This document shows positions 10,023-21,247 of a stretch of 64,000 bases of DNA, piece by piece. Origin of the DNA: Nothopassalora personata (Eukaryota > Ascomycota > Dothideomycetes > Mycosphaerellales > Mycosphaerellaceae); contig CM066295.1 of NCBI GenBank assembly GCA_033816765.1, positions 2,294,001-2,358,000 on the forward strand, given 5' to 3'. The stretch's first letter is position 1; every line of letters starts with the position of its first letter. Both the position numbers and the translations under genes were made by a program. The notes beneath the pieces were generated by a model. That model was not told the DNA's origin. It did not search any database and saw only the letters and a list, made by a program, of their open reading frames with translations.

Positions 10023-11393
10023 TCAAATGAGAAATCTCTCTTGACATCGTCCATCTAGAGACTCCATCATCCTGTGCACGCGATCTACCAGCCAGCCCGA
10101 AGAAGCCCCTTCTGCAACGCGGCCACGTCTTAGCGCCGAGCTGGTCCTACATTGCCCCAAGTTGAACGAGTACTGTAGACAGTCTAGCCTTCCCTGACAT
10201 GCTTCACGACATGAGGCGTAATCATCGACGCCCTCGACAGCAGTTTCCGATAGGTTGTCCCAGCCATCGGCCTCACCTTTCGTGACAACGGGCAAAACCA
10301 TCGATCGGTATACGTCGCTATGTCGGAAGTATCGTCCAGTTTGTCTCATATTCCAAGTTTCTTCGAAATCATGTAGACGATGAATTTCGTCGGGACCGAC
10401 GTGGTGATAAGTGACAGCTGGATAACACCACGCTCTTCGTCCCTGCTCCATCGCACTGAAGTCCATCGAGGCTGGATCACCGCGTTGAAAGTGCGGCAAT
10501 GCCCAGCTGAGTTCGGTACCAATGGAGAGCAGCAACTTTGCGAATGGGACTTCGCCGAATTCATTTTCCACGGCACCTGTATCCCAACGCAATTGCTGGG
10601 CCTGGTAGGTCTTGACCACTTGTGTAAGGGCGGCTTGCGAGAGCACATATCCAGATCCGCCGTGACCGAAGAACAAATTGGGACCCATGGCGGCTGGAGA
10701 ACCCACGTAGAGCGGCTGAGTGTGATTGAGAGTACGAGCGATGCCGAGGAAGCCCGACCATGCAATATATGTGTCGGCGTCGATGAAGGCAAACCATCTC
10801 GCATCCGGTTTGAATTCGAGTGCTTTCACGGACATGGCCAAATTCATAAAGCGAGCCAAGTGCCAGCCCGCTTGCATGTCTGCCGTGCCAGACTCCCAAT
10901 AGACATTTTCGCCAGTCTCCGAGTCCGTTATATTTACGGCGCTTCTTCCGTGCTCATGCAGACGGCGCCACAGCTCAAAAGACGAATGTTCGAGGCGAAT
11001 CTGCTCGCTCACGTGGTTGAGTGCATCGTGAACTTGGTGTCCGTCAATGTTCTCGTCGAAATCCGATAGCAGAAGGACATTCGGCCAGCACCGCATCGTC
11101 GTTTGGAAATGGACGGGCACTTTGCGCAAGGACTCCGTAGCGCCAGTCTTCACAACGAGCACGGTGTTCTGAAGTTCTTCGCGAGCTCCCTCACATTTCA
11201 AAGGGCGTTCGTCGGTGTCGGTCGCTCCGCTGCTTACGGGCTTGAAACCGTGTCGTATGCCGGTATGCTGTTGTTGCACAATATAGGGCATGCTGTCTGT
11301 GGAGTATGATCGATAAGACCCTCCAACCACCATTACGATCAGGATGGTCAGTAATGTCAGCCACAAGGCCTTCCTATACGGGATGAAGGCCAT
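10023..11393 (-). CDS. Type II membrane glycosyltransferase, GT31 (fringe/core-1 galactosyltransferase-like) with Cys-rich C-terminal module
   Basis: A single-exon 456-aa protein. A short cytosolic N-terminus is followed by one hydrophobic anchor (about residues 9-25) and then a stem and lumenal catalytic domain, the layout of Golgi glycosyltransferases. The domain shows VLVVKTGATES near residue 79, WPNVLLLSD at 103-111, the metal/nucleotide-sugar motif IDADTYI with DxD at 205-207, and FGHGGSGYVLS at 242-252, as in GT31 enzymes that add beta-1,3-linked sugars. NIT, NHT and NLS are possible glycosylation sites. The C-terminal 80 residues hold several cysteines (CREAC, LDCLQYSF, QCRT), resembling a PAN/apple-like module often fused to fungal GT31 proteins; this part is less certain. 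Donor and acceptor are unknown. Confidence 0.85.
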   Translation of the reverse strand: MAFIPYRKALWLTLLTILIVMVVGGSYRSYSTDSMPYIVQQQHTGIRHGFKPVSSGATDTDERPLKCEGAREELQNTVLVVKTGATESLRKVPVHFQTTMRCWPNVLLLSDFDENIDGHQVHDALNHVSEQIRLEHSSFELWRRLHEHGRSAVNITDSETGENVYWESGTADMQAGWHLARFMNLAMSVKALEFKPDARWFAFIDADTYIAWSGFLGIARTLNHTQPLYVGSPAAMGPNLFFGHGGSGYVLSQAALTQVVKTYQAQQLRWDTGAVENEFGEVPFAKLLLSIGTELSWALPHFQRGDPASMDFSAMEQGRRAWCYPAVTYHHVGPDEIHRLHDFEETWNMRQTGRYFRHSDVYRSMVLPVVTKGEADGWDNLSETAVEGVDDYASCREACQGRLDCLQYSFNLGQCRTSSALRRGRVAEGASSGWLVDRVHRMMESLDGRCQERFLI

Positions 11394-12030
11394 TGATGTT
11401 GCAAACCAGAGGAATTATTCCTTGAGATTTGCGTGAGTTGGACGTTGCTCACCAGGGCTCCTGGACTTGTTGTGCAGTCGATCTGCGGTCGATGAAATCG
11501 CGCGGTTCCACCAGCTGGCGCTGAACTGCCATTCTCATCTGGACGAGACTTGACGTCCTTCATGCAAGAAGAGTGCCCAAGCGTGCCAAGGTCACGGTGG
11601 GCGCCACGTCCGCCATGCTTCCTTCAGGGAGTGCGATCTAGGCGAGAGAGCTTTCGGTTGAGGCTCTGTGGCTAGCTGAGATCTGCAGGGATGTAAGCCT
11701 AAGCTGGTGCCATGTGCGAGTTGGTTCTTGGCCATTAGAACCCCATGCCGTAGGGTGCAGGATATGGGTAACGAACGCCCCGACGAGCCGAAGCTGGCGT
11801 ATTTGACTTCGACATTGCATCTCGGGCCCAGATGCTATAGTAGGGCTAAGGCTTGATGGGCTGATCTCGCACTGGCATTCCGCTTGAAAGCTGATACTGT
11901 ATAGTGCGTTATGCAAGGTTGAAGCTTAATCGGGATGTCACATCTCTTGTAAATAGGTATTTGACGAGTACAAGCTTCCAGATTGAAACGATAGGGTGGA
12001 TTAGTAACCCTTATGAATTGCACAAGGTAT
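11394..12030. other. Intergenic region at the edge of the repeat block
   Basis: No supported gene. Composition is ordinary (CpA and TpG present) until about 12,030, where the sequence changes abruptly to TpA-rich RIP-like DNA. This is the boundary between gene space and the repeat compartment. Confidence 0.6.
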
Positions 12031-12555
12031 GAGACTATCTAGCTATAGAAACAGTATAATATAGGGTGTGTATACTAAGTCCTAACTAATATAGCTACTA
12101 GTTATCTAATTTATAACGCTCCCCCTTTAGACTAACTACTATAAAGGTAGCCTAATTAACTTAATATTACCTATATTGCTATATTAGTCTCGAGTACCTT
12201 TACTAGCTTTAGATACTAGGTTCCTCGTTATAAGTAAGTATATACTAAGGATAGGGATCTTCTTAGATCTACTTATATAAGAGATCTTTATAGACCTACT
12301 TTAAGTATATTATAGCCTTATCTTTCCGCTCTTAGAAGCAAATAGAAGGTTCTCTAAGCTTAAGAAGGCTCTTATAGCTAGGTAGTAGTATATAGGCCTT
12401 ATAGGTATATATAAAAGAAGCTAGTTCTTTACTAAGTAACTCTCTCTACTTTATACTACTTTATACCTCTCTTACCCCCTTCTAGACTACTATATATACT
12501 TATATATACTAATAACTACTACCTATATACTCTTAAAGCTTCTTAAGAAGCTTTA
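12031..12555. repeat. Background repeat R0, left part (RIP-mutated, unclassified)
   Basis: TpA-rich DNA with almost no CpA or TpG. It ends at the five-base target site CTTTA (12,551-12,555) into which element A inserted; R0 resumes at 38,377. I could not classify R0. Confidence 0.55.
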
Positions 12556-12932
12556 TGTTAGGTTTAGTTAAACCTGTAATCTTACTAAGTTAACTAACAA
12601 GTTAGGTAACCTTCGTTCGATCGAGATTTATTCTTATCGAGTAGGAGTAGGAGGGAGAGCAGTATAAAGTAGTAGTAAGGCAGCGGTTAGGTAAGGTTAT
12701 ATTCTAAATAGTAAGATTAAACAGTAAGTTAAACGCCTCTAAACTATAAGGGTTTTTAGCGTTCCTAAATACAAAGGAGACATTACTAGTCTTAGCCTTA
12801 ATTGCTTAATTACTAGTGAGCGAGTAATCTCGAATTACTAAGTCGCTAGTAAGCGAGTAATCTTATGCGGTGTATGTAATCTCTATAGCTAATAGTTAGA
12901 CGTGCCGTCGTAGCTTAAACCGAACCGTAACA
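12556..12932 (-). repeat. LTR of element A (left, 3' LTR)
   Basis: 377 bp, starting TGTTAGGTTT and ending CCGTAACA. It aligns with 37,994-38,371 with scattered C/T and G/A differences of the RIP type. Confidence 0.9.
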
Positions 12933-13010
12933 CTATCTCCCTTTTAGCTTAGCTTCGTCCCGAAGCCTATATAAGATAATATAATGTCCCCTCTTCGTAG
13001 GCTATAAACG

Positions 13011-13184
13011 ATGTCTTCTTCTTCTTCTAAAAACCGTCTTCGGCTTACTAAGGAAATTAACGAACACGGTCGTCCGGTAGACCTCGCGTATAACTATTGT
13101 TTCTTTAACGGGTTATCCTATGTCGCTATAGAAGGCAACTTTTAGCTTCGGTGTTCCGAGTACGTTCGTCGCGGGCGTAAGTAT
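13011..13184 (+). pseudogene. Accessory ORF of element A, 5' part (Zn2Cys6-like cysteine cluster)
   Basis: ATG at 13,011 opens a frame antisense to A's gag-pol. Codons 27, 30, 37, 48, 51 and 58 are TGT or TAT/TAC. Reading TAY as RIP-mutated TGY gives Cys-x2-Cys-x6-Cys-x10-Cys-x2-Cys-x6-Cys, the spacing of fungal Zn(II)2Cys6 clusters; codons 30 and 48 are still TGT. One in-frame TAG (codon 45) also fits RIP of CAG. The frame is cut exactly after codon 58 by element B and resumes in frame at 31,439. The six-residue Ser run at the N-terminus is shared in part with the equivalent ORFs of E and F. Function in the element is unknown; a DNA-binding or regulatory role is inference from the pattern. 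Confidence 0.6.
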
Positions 13185-13558
13185 TATTAACAACTAATAG
13201 GTTGTGTTAACCTTAGGTATTTAGAGGGGGGGTCCCTTAGGTCTAACTTACCCTAATTTCATTTAGGTTTAATTAGACATTTAGGTAAGCTAGTAGGACC
13301 TAGTATGGCTGTTAAGATATATACTACGTAGCTAAGCATTGTAAGCGTAGCATTAAGGTAACAATTTAATTTATACCTCTCGAGTAGAGGGCATAGGGGT
13401 TTAGGTCCGCTAATCCTCTTGTTTTATCTAGCTACTACGCTACTCGTTACGTGACCTAATTTCACGGTCCCGGGACCGGCAAATACCTATGCTTACATAA
13501 GCGCCGCTCTACACTACTATAACTCGGACAGGCCTACATAGGGTAGTTAGTAGACATT
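13185..13558 (+). repeat. 5' LTR of element B
   Basis: 374 bp, same length as the 3' copy at 31,060. It contains the GC-rich palindrome core at 13,465-13,478, preceded by an ACGTGAC motif. Confidence 0.88.
13465..13478. promoter_or_regulatory. GC-rich palindrome core in 5' LTR of B
   Basis: CGGTCCCGGGACCG, preceded by GTTACGTGAC at 13,446-13,455. The outer arms are imperfect compared with the internal copies. Confidence 0.55.
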
Positions 13559-13616
13559 ATTTTAGTAGTTAATAAGGGGGGGTATTAAGTGTACACCCGG
13601 TAGCGTATTAGTATCT

Positions 13617-13745
13617 AGTTTATAAGGTTAAAATCACGGTTTAAGGTCTAAGGTTCACGGTTAAGGTTATTACTTAAGGTTAAGGTTTAAGGTTAAGGTT
13701 CACGGTTAAGGTCGACTAAGGTTAAAAACACTTAAGGTCTAAGGT
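13617..13745 (+). repeat. Degenerate TTAAGG-rich tandem array in the leader of element B
   Basis: Repeated units of the type AAGGTTAAGGTT and CACGGTTAAGGT lie between the 5' LTR and gag. They are imperfect and short. Confidence 0.6.
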
Positions 13746-13829
13746 ATTTAGTAACAATTACGGTTATAAGGTCCTATTAAGTAACAACTAGTATTAGCGT
13801 ATTCTAAAGTAAGTACCTCGTAATAATAG

Positions 13830-16800
13830 ATGCGGCTATATTACTAGAAAAACTTAGCACCTTTGCTGATAAAGGTAGAGGCTACAAACAGCTAGTAAAC
13901 CCTACGAAAATAGAAGGGGTCTATAGGAACTCTATCCCTTATAAGGGGATAGAGGAATCGAAGGAAGTGGAAACACCTAAATCTAGTAAAGAAGGGAGAA
14001 GCGGAATTAACGCCGCTAAATTAGGTATAGGTGTAGGAACGAACAGTATAATTAGAATAGATGCTATAACTGCCCTCTTTAGACGATTAGTAGTAGTAAT
14101 AGAAAACGCTAGCCCTCGCTTTCTACCTCTAGGAGGTGCTAAGAATCCGTTCTTTAATAGCACTAATGCTACTAAGTTTTAAGAGCGGTTTAGCGATCTA
14201 ATAGACTAGTATCCGCCTCGGGCATCTATTAAGAAGGATAATTTCTAGGGTAGGTTTAAGCGTAATTACGAAACTACTATCCGGCGCGTAGTTATAAGAC
14301 TGCCTAGGTAGCTTACTAATAAGGCACGTTTTAGGAAGGCGTTCTTATTAGAGTTCTTAAGGTTTAACGCCTACTCGATATTAGGAAGTCGGGAATATCT
14401 TAAGGAGATTGTTAGGGCGTAGTAAGGTAAGAGGCCCGAAGAATAGGATATAAAGGAATTTATCCGCCTATTTATATCCTTAAGTGACCTAATTAAACCT
14501 AAGGATTTAGATAATAGCTCCCGGAGTCGCCTCCTCCTTTAGGGATTACTAGAGGTAGTCGCGAAAGCGGTCTATAAGGCTTACGGGCTTTACCTAAAGT
14601 AACCTAAGAAGTTTAGGGACTTTTAGAGGATCCTCGATAAAGCTACTAGCATCGTAGATAGTAAGGAGGGATAGAAAGCTATATATATAGATTTCCCTCT
14701 TACTTTACCTTAGCTACACCGCTTAGTCGTAAAGTAAATGCCGCGCCTTAAGCCTAAGATTAATACGCTTAAGAAGGCTACCTCTAGGACTATTATTAAT
14801 AATAACTTAATCTAGAAGGTAGCTAAAATAAGCATACGTACATACTAGCGCGGTCGCGTCGCGGACGCGGGTGCCTTCTACCCGAGCGAGAATTAACGCT
14901 CTATATAACCGGAGAGGCACGACCTAGACACTAAACTGTAGGTTTACGTAATGTAGCGTCCCCTATCGTAGAATCGCGAACAGTCTAAAGCGATAGATAG
15001 TTGTTACTACAACTGTAGTAGTTCGAAGCACTAGGCTAGCAATTATAGGGCGATAAGGTCCTTAATATCCCGGGGCTACGTATACCTCGCCCTAAATAAC
15101 TAGTAGTATCTAGAGAAAGAAGGCAATCCGCGTCCTACTAAGTTTAACTTTCGGAGGGACTATAGTAAACCGAAACTACTCTATATACTCCCTCTACTCG
15201 AAGAACATTATAGGCCGATCGAGTTTAATAACTAGTATAAAATTCCCGCACTACGTAAGTAATAGATAGGTAGGGACTATACTAGGGTAATAAAGGTCAC
15301 GCCTCCTAATTATTCTAAGCCCCCTCCTAACTTTAGGCATTTAATGGAATATAGCCCTTAGGACGCACGGTCTAGCTAAACGGAGAAGGCTACTAGGATA
15401 TATTAGGTCTTATTCGGAGAAAGTAAAGCGGAGTAGGCAATCGACTTAGGCGAGCTTAACGAGGTATCTACCTATCCTATGTAGTCTAATAAAGTAAAAG
15501 GGAAGGTACCCGTAGGCATTCTAAAGAATCCGTACCCGAGGGCCCGGTCCTTAGCCTAGGATCTACGAGCCCGAGCTAAGGCTACTAAGAAAGTTCGCCT
15601 ACAATTAGAATAGGAGATCCGGTAAGCTAAGATTAACTAGTAGGAGGTTGAAATAATTGACGAAGTTAGTACTTAAATAAGCGAAACTTAATTATTAGCT
15701 AAATCCGGGGTAACCCTAGGAAGGGGAAATAATGCCTAAGTAAATAGACTAGGGAACGATGCTAATAAAGGACTACCTAAGGATATGCCTATTAGTCCCG
15801 TAAACGCCCCCTTTGCATAAAGGAAGCATATATAGAATGCTAAGACTATAAGGATTAATAACTACGTCCGATAATATAGATTAGCTAGTAATAGCCCGGT
15901 TATAAAGGAAGAAGGTATTATCTACTAGATTAATTAGATCCTCTAGACGACGTTTCCTAATGTAAATGCCTAGGATTAGTTTCGATATAGTCGCTAGTTC
16001 GAGGCTACCCTCCTCGGTTACGTTACTAATACCCCCGCTCTTTAGGAGAAGCTCGCTATAGTACGACGCCTTATAGGAAAGGACTCTAAGGTTCGCACTA
16101 GATAAGTAGTTACCTATAAAGATAAGCCTAAGTATAATAAGGAGGTCTTCCGCGAAGATATTTAGGCCTAGTATAACGGAGTATATTTAACTATACTTTA
16201 CTCTAAAGGTGCGGTCCCTACTACTAAGCTATATAAGGACGTTAAGAAAATCGGGCTCTCTAGTGTCCTTAATAACTTTACTATAGTCCCTAGTCCTTAG
16301 GTAGTAGCGGAGTTTAGGATAAATAAGAACTAGATTAGGTGCCTAATTAACGAGGGTTCCGAGGTAAATATTATTGGCTAGAGGAACGCTTATAGATTTA
16401 GGTTACCGGTAATATTAAGTGCTTAGCTTACCTTTCGAGGTGCTAGAGGGCGGGCCTAGTTTAAAGGTGTTATAGGCAATTTAGATATTTAGGTATTTAG
16501 AGTTTACTACTAAGTAGACATGTTTATCTCCTCGGAACTAAACTTACTAACAATCCTAGGACGTCCGTAGGCCCGTAAGGTGCGGCTTACTGCCCGTAAC
16601 TGCGATAATAGTTTATAGGAGGGGACTATTACTAGCCGTAAAGGTAAAAGTGTTATATTTACTACCCTAATTAGCTCGGATAGGTATAAGACCCTTTAAG
16701 AACTATTAAAAGCGTCGGGAAATGGAAGGGTAGGGTAAGTTACGGCGCTTAACCTACCGATTTACTAAAGCCGGGTTTAATAAAATTAGTAAGGTTCTCG

Positions 16801-19800
16801 CACTATCTCGGAGAAACCTCGGACTTTAATTTACCGGTCCCGGGACCGGTAAATAGCTATAGTAAGGAAAACGGATACGACTACGACACGACGTATCTAT
16901 AGGAAGATACGACGCATCTATAGGAACCCGGTAAGGCTCTAACGCCTAGTAACCATTTAGCTTACTTATTAGGATTGCTTAGGACTACTAGAGTAAAGGA
17001 ACGAGTTGTAGAAATTAGAATAGGCGCGTTTAAGGGAGATTCTATTACTAACGTTTATTTAGTTTAAGGGGATTAGCCCTCCGAGATCCTAAGGCAATCT
17101 ATATTAAATGCTTAGGCACGAAAGTAATAAGTAGGCTAATATATAGCTAACATTAGGATGCCGCAGGTCTTTACGATGTATAAGCGTAAGGCGGATAAGA
17201 AGAAGCTAGTAGACGCGAGCGTTTACGAACGCCTAGAATCACGAGTTAAGGGAGATATAGAATGGAAGCGTAGGGCACTATACCTAGAATCTAAGATGCC
17301 TAAAGGATAAGGTCCGTTCGATAGGAAGTACTTAACTAAGAAATTCTTAAGTATTAAGCGAGGTAGCCGGATTACTCTAGAACGACTTACCTTAATTAAG
17401 GTTAGTATTAAGCTATTACTAATAGAAAGGGCCTTATTCGATAAGATGCTCTATAACCGGGAGGCAGTCCTCGCTTAGGACTTTAGTTACATAAGGTAAA
17501 TTAGGCACGACGTTATGCTACCTTAGAAGATTAACACGGTCCCTTATAGGCTATAGTAGGCACGCCCTATCCGGTTATACCTAAGTCTTAGGGCAATTGT
17601 TAAGCGTATAATTAGAGCCCGGATTAAGAACAACATCCTAGAATACTTATAAGGGGCATATTCTAATAGCTAGTTCCTAGTCGTAAAGAAGGTTAATACC
17701 TCTAGAAGCGATATACTATATCGGTTAATTAACTTAGCTATACTCCTAAATAAGGTTACTATGCGCGATGCTAACATTCCACCGGACACGGATAGCTTCT
17801 TAGAGGATTTTACCGGGTACCGAGTCGCTTCACTTATAGACCTGTTCTTAGGTTATAATTAGATTACTTTAGATAAGTCCTACCGGGACTTAATAGCCTG
17901 TATAACCCCTCTTAGCCTAGTACGTAACACGACTCTACCTTAAGGAGCTACTAATTTAGTTACCTAGTTCGTGCGTACGGTAACAAAGATTCTACTTAAT
18001 TATATCTCGTATCGAGCGAAGCCGTTTCTCGATAACATCGGTATTAAGGGACTAACTAAGGACTATAGGAATGTAGAAGTAGAGCCTAGGTTAAGGAAAT
18101 AGGTTATTAAGCACATCGTTTCCCTAGATCTAGTTCTTACTAACCTAGAGAGAGCTAGTGCGGTAGTTACTAGAGGCAAATCCTAATGGTTATATAAAAA
18201 GCTTAAGATTATTAGGTACGTTACTAGCCCGGATAGTCGCTATCCTAACCTAAAGGTTATAGCTAAGATCCTAGATTAGCCTACGCCTACCTATATTAAG
18301 GAGGTCCGTACCTATGTAGGGCTATATGTATACTTCCGGATATAGATCCCCTAGTTTGTTATTATCGCTCGACTAATGTATAAGCTACTAAAGAAGGACG
18401 CCGAGTTCACCTAGATAGAAAATAAGCAGTTCTCGAAAGAAGAGGTTACTAGATATCTTATGTAGGCTCTAGCCTTAGTTACCCTCTACTACTTACTTAG
18501 TACTAGGTCTATCTTTATCTTAGTTAATGCTAGCGGCACTAGATAGGGATGTATCGTTTCTTAAGAATTAATAGACAGTACCCGACGGCGTTACCCGGTA
18601 CGGTATAAGAGTAGAATCTAGAACGCGTTAGAATCTAGATATAATACTAGTAAGCGGGAATGCCTTAGGGTCCTTAAGGGGCTTAAGAAGATCTAGAGAT
18701 ATATTACTAGCGTTGATTTTATCCTTAAGATTAATACTAAGACACTTATATAGCAGCTTGACCGGCCGGCTTCGGACCTACCGAACTCGGTAATGGCCTA
18801 GTAGGTCGCATAGATTAGGTTATTTACGTTCGAGGTAAAGCACGTTACGGGGACTAGACATACTAGCCTAGATGCCCTGTCTCGTAGGCCCTCTACACCT
18901 TAGGAACCTAGGGAAGCTAACGAAGACGAAGTCGACTAGATGATTAATAATAAGCTATTCGGGTACCCGGAGCCGGTCGATACCTATCTAGTTAAAATCT
19001 AGAAAACACGACATCTCGGGGACTAATATTCTAAGGGCTCTTATTAGCTTACTTAGGGTATAGAAACTAGGACCCGGCCCGATAGTGTTACCCGTACTAA
19101 GTTCCGGCGGCTAGTAAAGAAGAGCGTTAACTTCTTTATCCGAGACTAATTACTATTCTTCTAGAAGCGCCGAGGAGTACCGTTACAACTTATAATTAAC
19201 GATAATAAGGCTTAGAAGGAAATCGTTATAGAATGCTATAAAAGACACGGTTATTGCAGCGCTAAGGTTATATACAACCTTATTTCCGATCGGTATTACT
19301 AGGACGGGTACTTCGCCGATGTCTCTACGTAGGTTCGAAGTTATACTCCTTATAGGTTTCGCGAAGGCAACTAGCGCGCTAGTAAGCTTCACTCATCGAG
19401 CCCTTAGGTTATTAGTAAGAAGTAGTACTCGGACCCCGTCTAGGTGTATAAAAATGGATACCTCCTAGTTACGCGCGAAGCACTTAGTAACTAGATCGAG
19501 GCTAGAGTAATAAGGGCACCTCCTAGCTCTAAGACGGTTACTAAGTTTCTATATAAAGATGTCTTCTATAGGCACGGCTACTACGCTAAAATTGTGCTTA
19601 ATAACGCTACGGTTTATGCGGCTAAGGTTAAGCGGTTACTCGTGGGACTTAGTGTTCGAAGGATCTAAGTATTACCGTACCATTTATAGTCTAATGCTCC
19701 GGTCGAGGTTAGGCACCGTCCGATTCTTATAGCATTAGTAAAGCTTATAAGGAACACATACCGCGGATAGGAGTAATAGGTACCCGCTGTGTTATAGGCT

Positions 19801-20540
19801 AATAGGACTACGACCTGTCGTACTACTAGAATAACGCTAGCTTAGGTCCTATATAGCTATCGTACGATTCTACCAATTGAGGTTAAGTACCCGACGTAGG
19901 CGAATTATTAATAGGGATCGGTAAGAATAACTAAGGACCTACTTACTATACGTACGCGTTAACTCTAGGCTCGAGACCTTAGTTTAGAAGAGCTACATAC
20001 TCGAAGGAAGCGACTAAGAGAACTTAGTAAGGACTACTTTAATTCTTACCGGAATGTTAACTTTATTAGTTTCTAGAAGGGCGACCTTATTATAAGATTC
20101 GATAAGCTATATAAGGATAACTTCTTACGTAAGATCGGTTACCGATAGCAAGGTCTATATCGGGTGTCTAGTGTCTCTAGGGAATTTAGTACCTATATTC
20201 TTAAGGAACTTAATAGTACGCTAATAAAGGGTATTTAGGCACGGGAAAACCTTAAGCTAGTTCTAGAGCTTCGCCTGGATAACATAGGAGTACTAAACTT
20301 AGATAATGGGACCGATCTCGTAATAGGGGAGGGAGAAGTCGCTAATAGCGTCGCTAATAGCGAAGACAGTAGTAATTCGAACGAGATCGAGCCTATCGCC
20401 GGCGAAGACGTGCTACCTATAGGAGTTAACGGAAGGGGATCGTATCCTAAACCGGAATCTAAGAAGCTATAGGTTAGGCCTTATAACCTTTCTATAGCCG
20501 AGATTTTACAGTTTAGTAGGATCGAGGCTAAGAACTAATT
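13830..20540 (+). pseudogene. gag-pol of element B (Ty3/gypsy), RIP-inactivated
   Basis: Read through the TAA/TAG codons, the frame gives gag (from about 13.83 kb), a retropepsin-like site near 16,350 (EGSEVNII), reverse transcriptase at about 17.53-18.2 kb (LIDLFxGY, then TTLPxGATN near 17.93 kb), RNase H at about 18.5-18.9 kb, and integrase at about 19.2-20.1 kb. The order PR-RT-RH-IN identifies Ty3/gypsy. A GC-rich palindrome (16,829-16,854) lies between protease and RT. Nearly all stops are TAA/TAG rather than TGA, as expected from RIP of CAA/CAG/TGG. Some short intact stretches remain (for example 13,967-14,182 in gag). Confidence 0.82.
16829..16854. promoter_or_regulatory. 26-bp perfect palindrome inside pol of B
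   Basis: Each half is GGGACCGGTAAAT read outward from the centre. It lies between the protease and RT regions, in otherwise TpA-rich DNA. Confidence 0.55.
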
Positions 20541-20680
20541 AGTTAGTAATAGCGTACGGAGTTTACTTCCCTTAGGCATGTGTTATACATGCCCTTCAGT
20601 TTATTAAGCCGATTCGGTTATCTAGACTTCACTTTATAGGGGTGTTCTTACCTTAGTTAGACCTTAGTTAGTAGAGTTAT

Positions 20681-20706
20681 ATTTACCGGTCCCGGGACCG
20701 GTAAAT
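20681..20706. promoter_or_regulatory. 26-bp perfect palindrome between pol and ORF-X of B
   Basis: Same palindrome as at 16,829. It is followed by ATTACGTAA and TAGCGTAGTA, which resembles the flank of the palindrome in the LTRs read on the other strand. Position suggests an internal promoter or operator for ORF-X. Confidence 0.55.
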
Positions 20707-21247
20707 CGGATTACGTAATAGCGTAGTATGCCCCTACCGAATACTTACCTAGGTAGTTACTAGCACTGGTTTTCGGTTACATATAGGGTTATCGGACCTT
20801 TAGTATAACCTTAATAGTACTGCTCTTACTACTTATAAGACCGGTCTCGGCGCTACTACCTTATAACACTTATAGGGACATACGCTAAGAGGCATACTTA
20901 AGTATAGCTCTCTACCTACTACTTCCTCTCTTTTTCTTTAAATACTAACACCATTACTAGGGCTACTAATATATCTATCTACTACTGCTATACATATCGG
21001 ACGGTTCTTTAGCCTCTCTCTCTCTTCGCGACCTTAACCTTCTTTAAAGCCCCTACCCCAATACTAAGCTTTTAAAGCTTACTAATACTCTAGAGTAGCA
21101 CTACGAGATAGCTAGCTGTTACGTTCTTACTGCTAGCGAGTCCTAGTTATTATAGCTTTAGCTAGTCCTTCGTTACGCCCGTCCAGCTCGAGTATAGCGC
21201 TTACTAGTACTGTTACTAGGCTCACCCGCCCACCTTAGACCTTGTTC

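Noticed and set aside
13617..13745. Internal telomere repeat
   Set aside because: The units are irregular and TTAAGG-like rather than TTAGGG, and they sit in a retrotransposon leader.
19183..19392. Short minus-strand open frame
   Set aside because: Shadow of the integrase region of element B.
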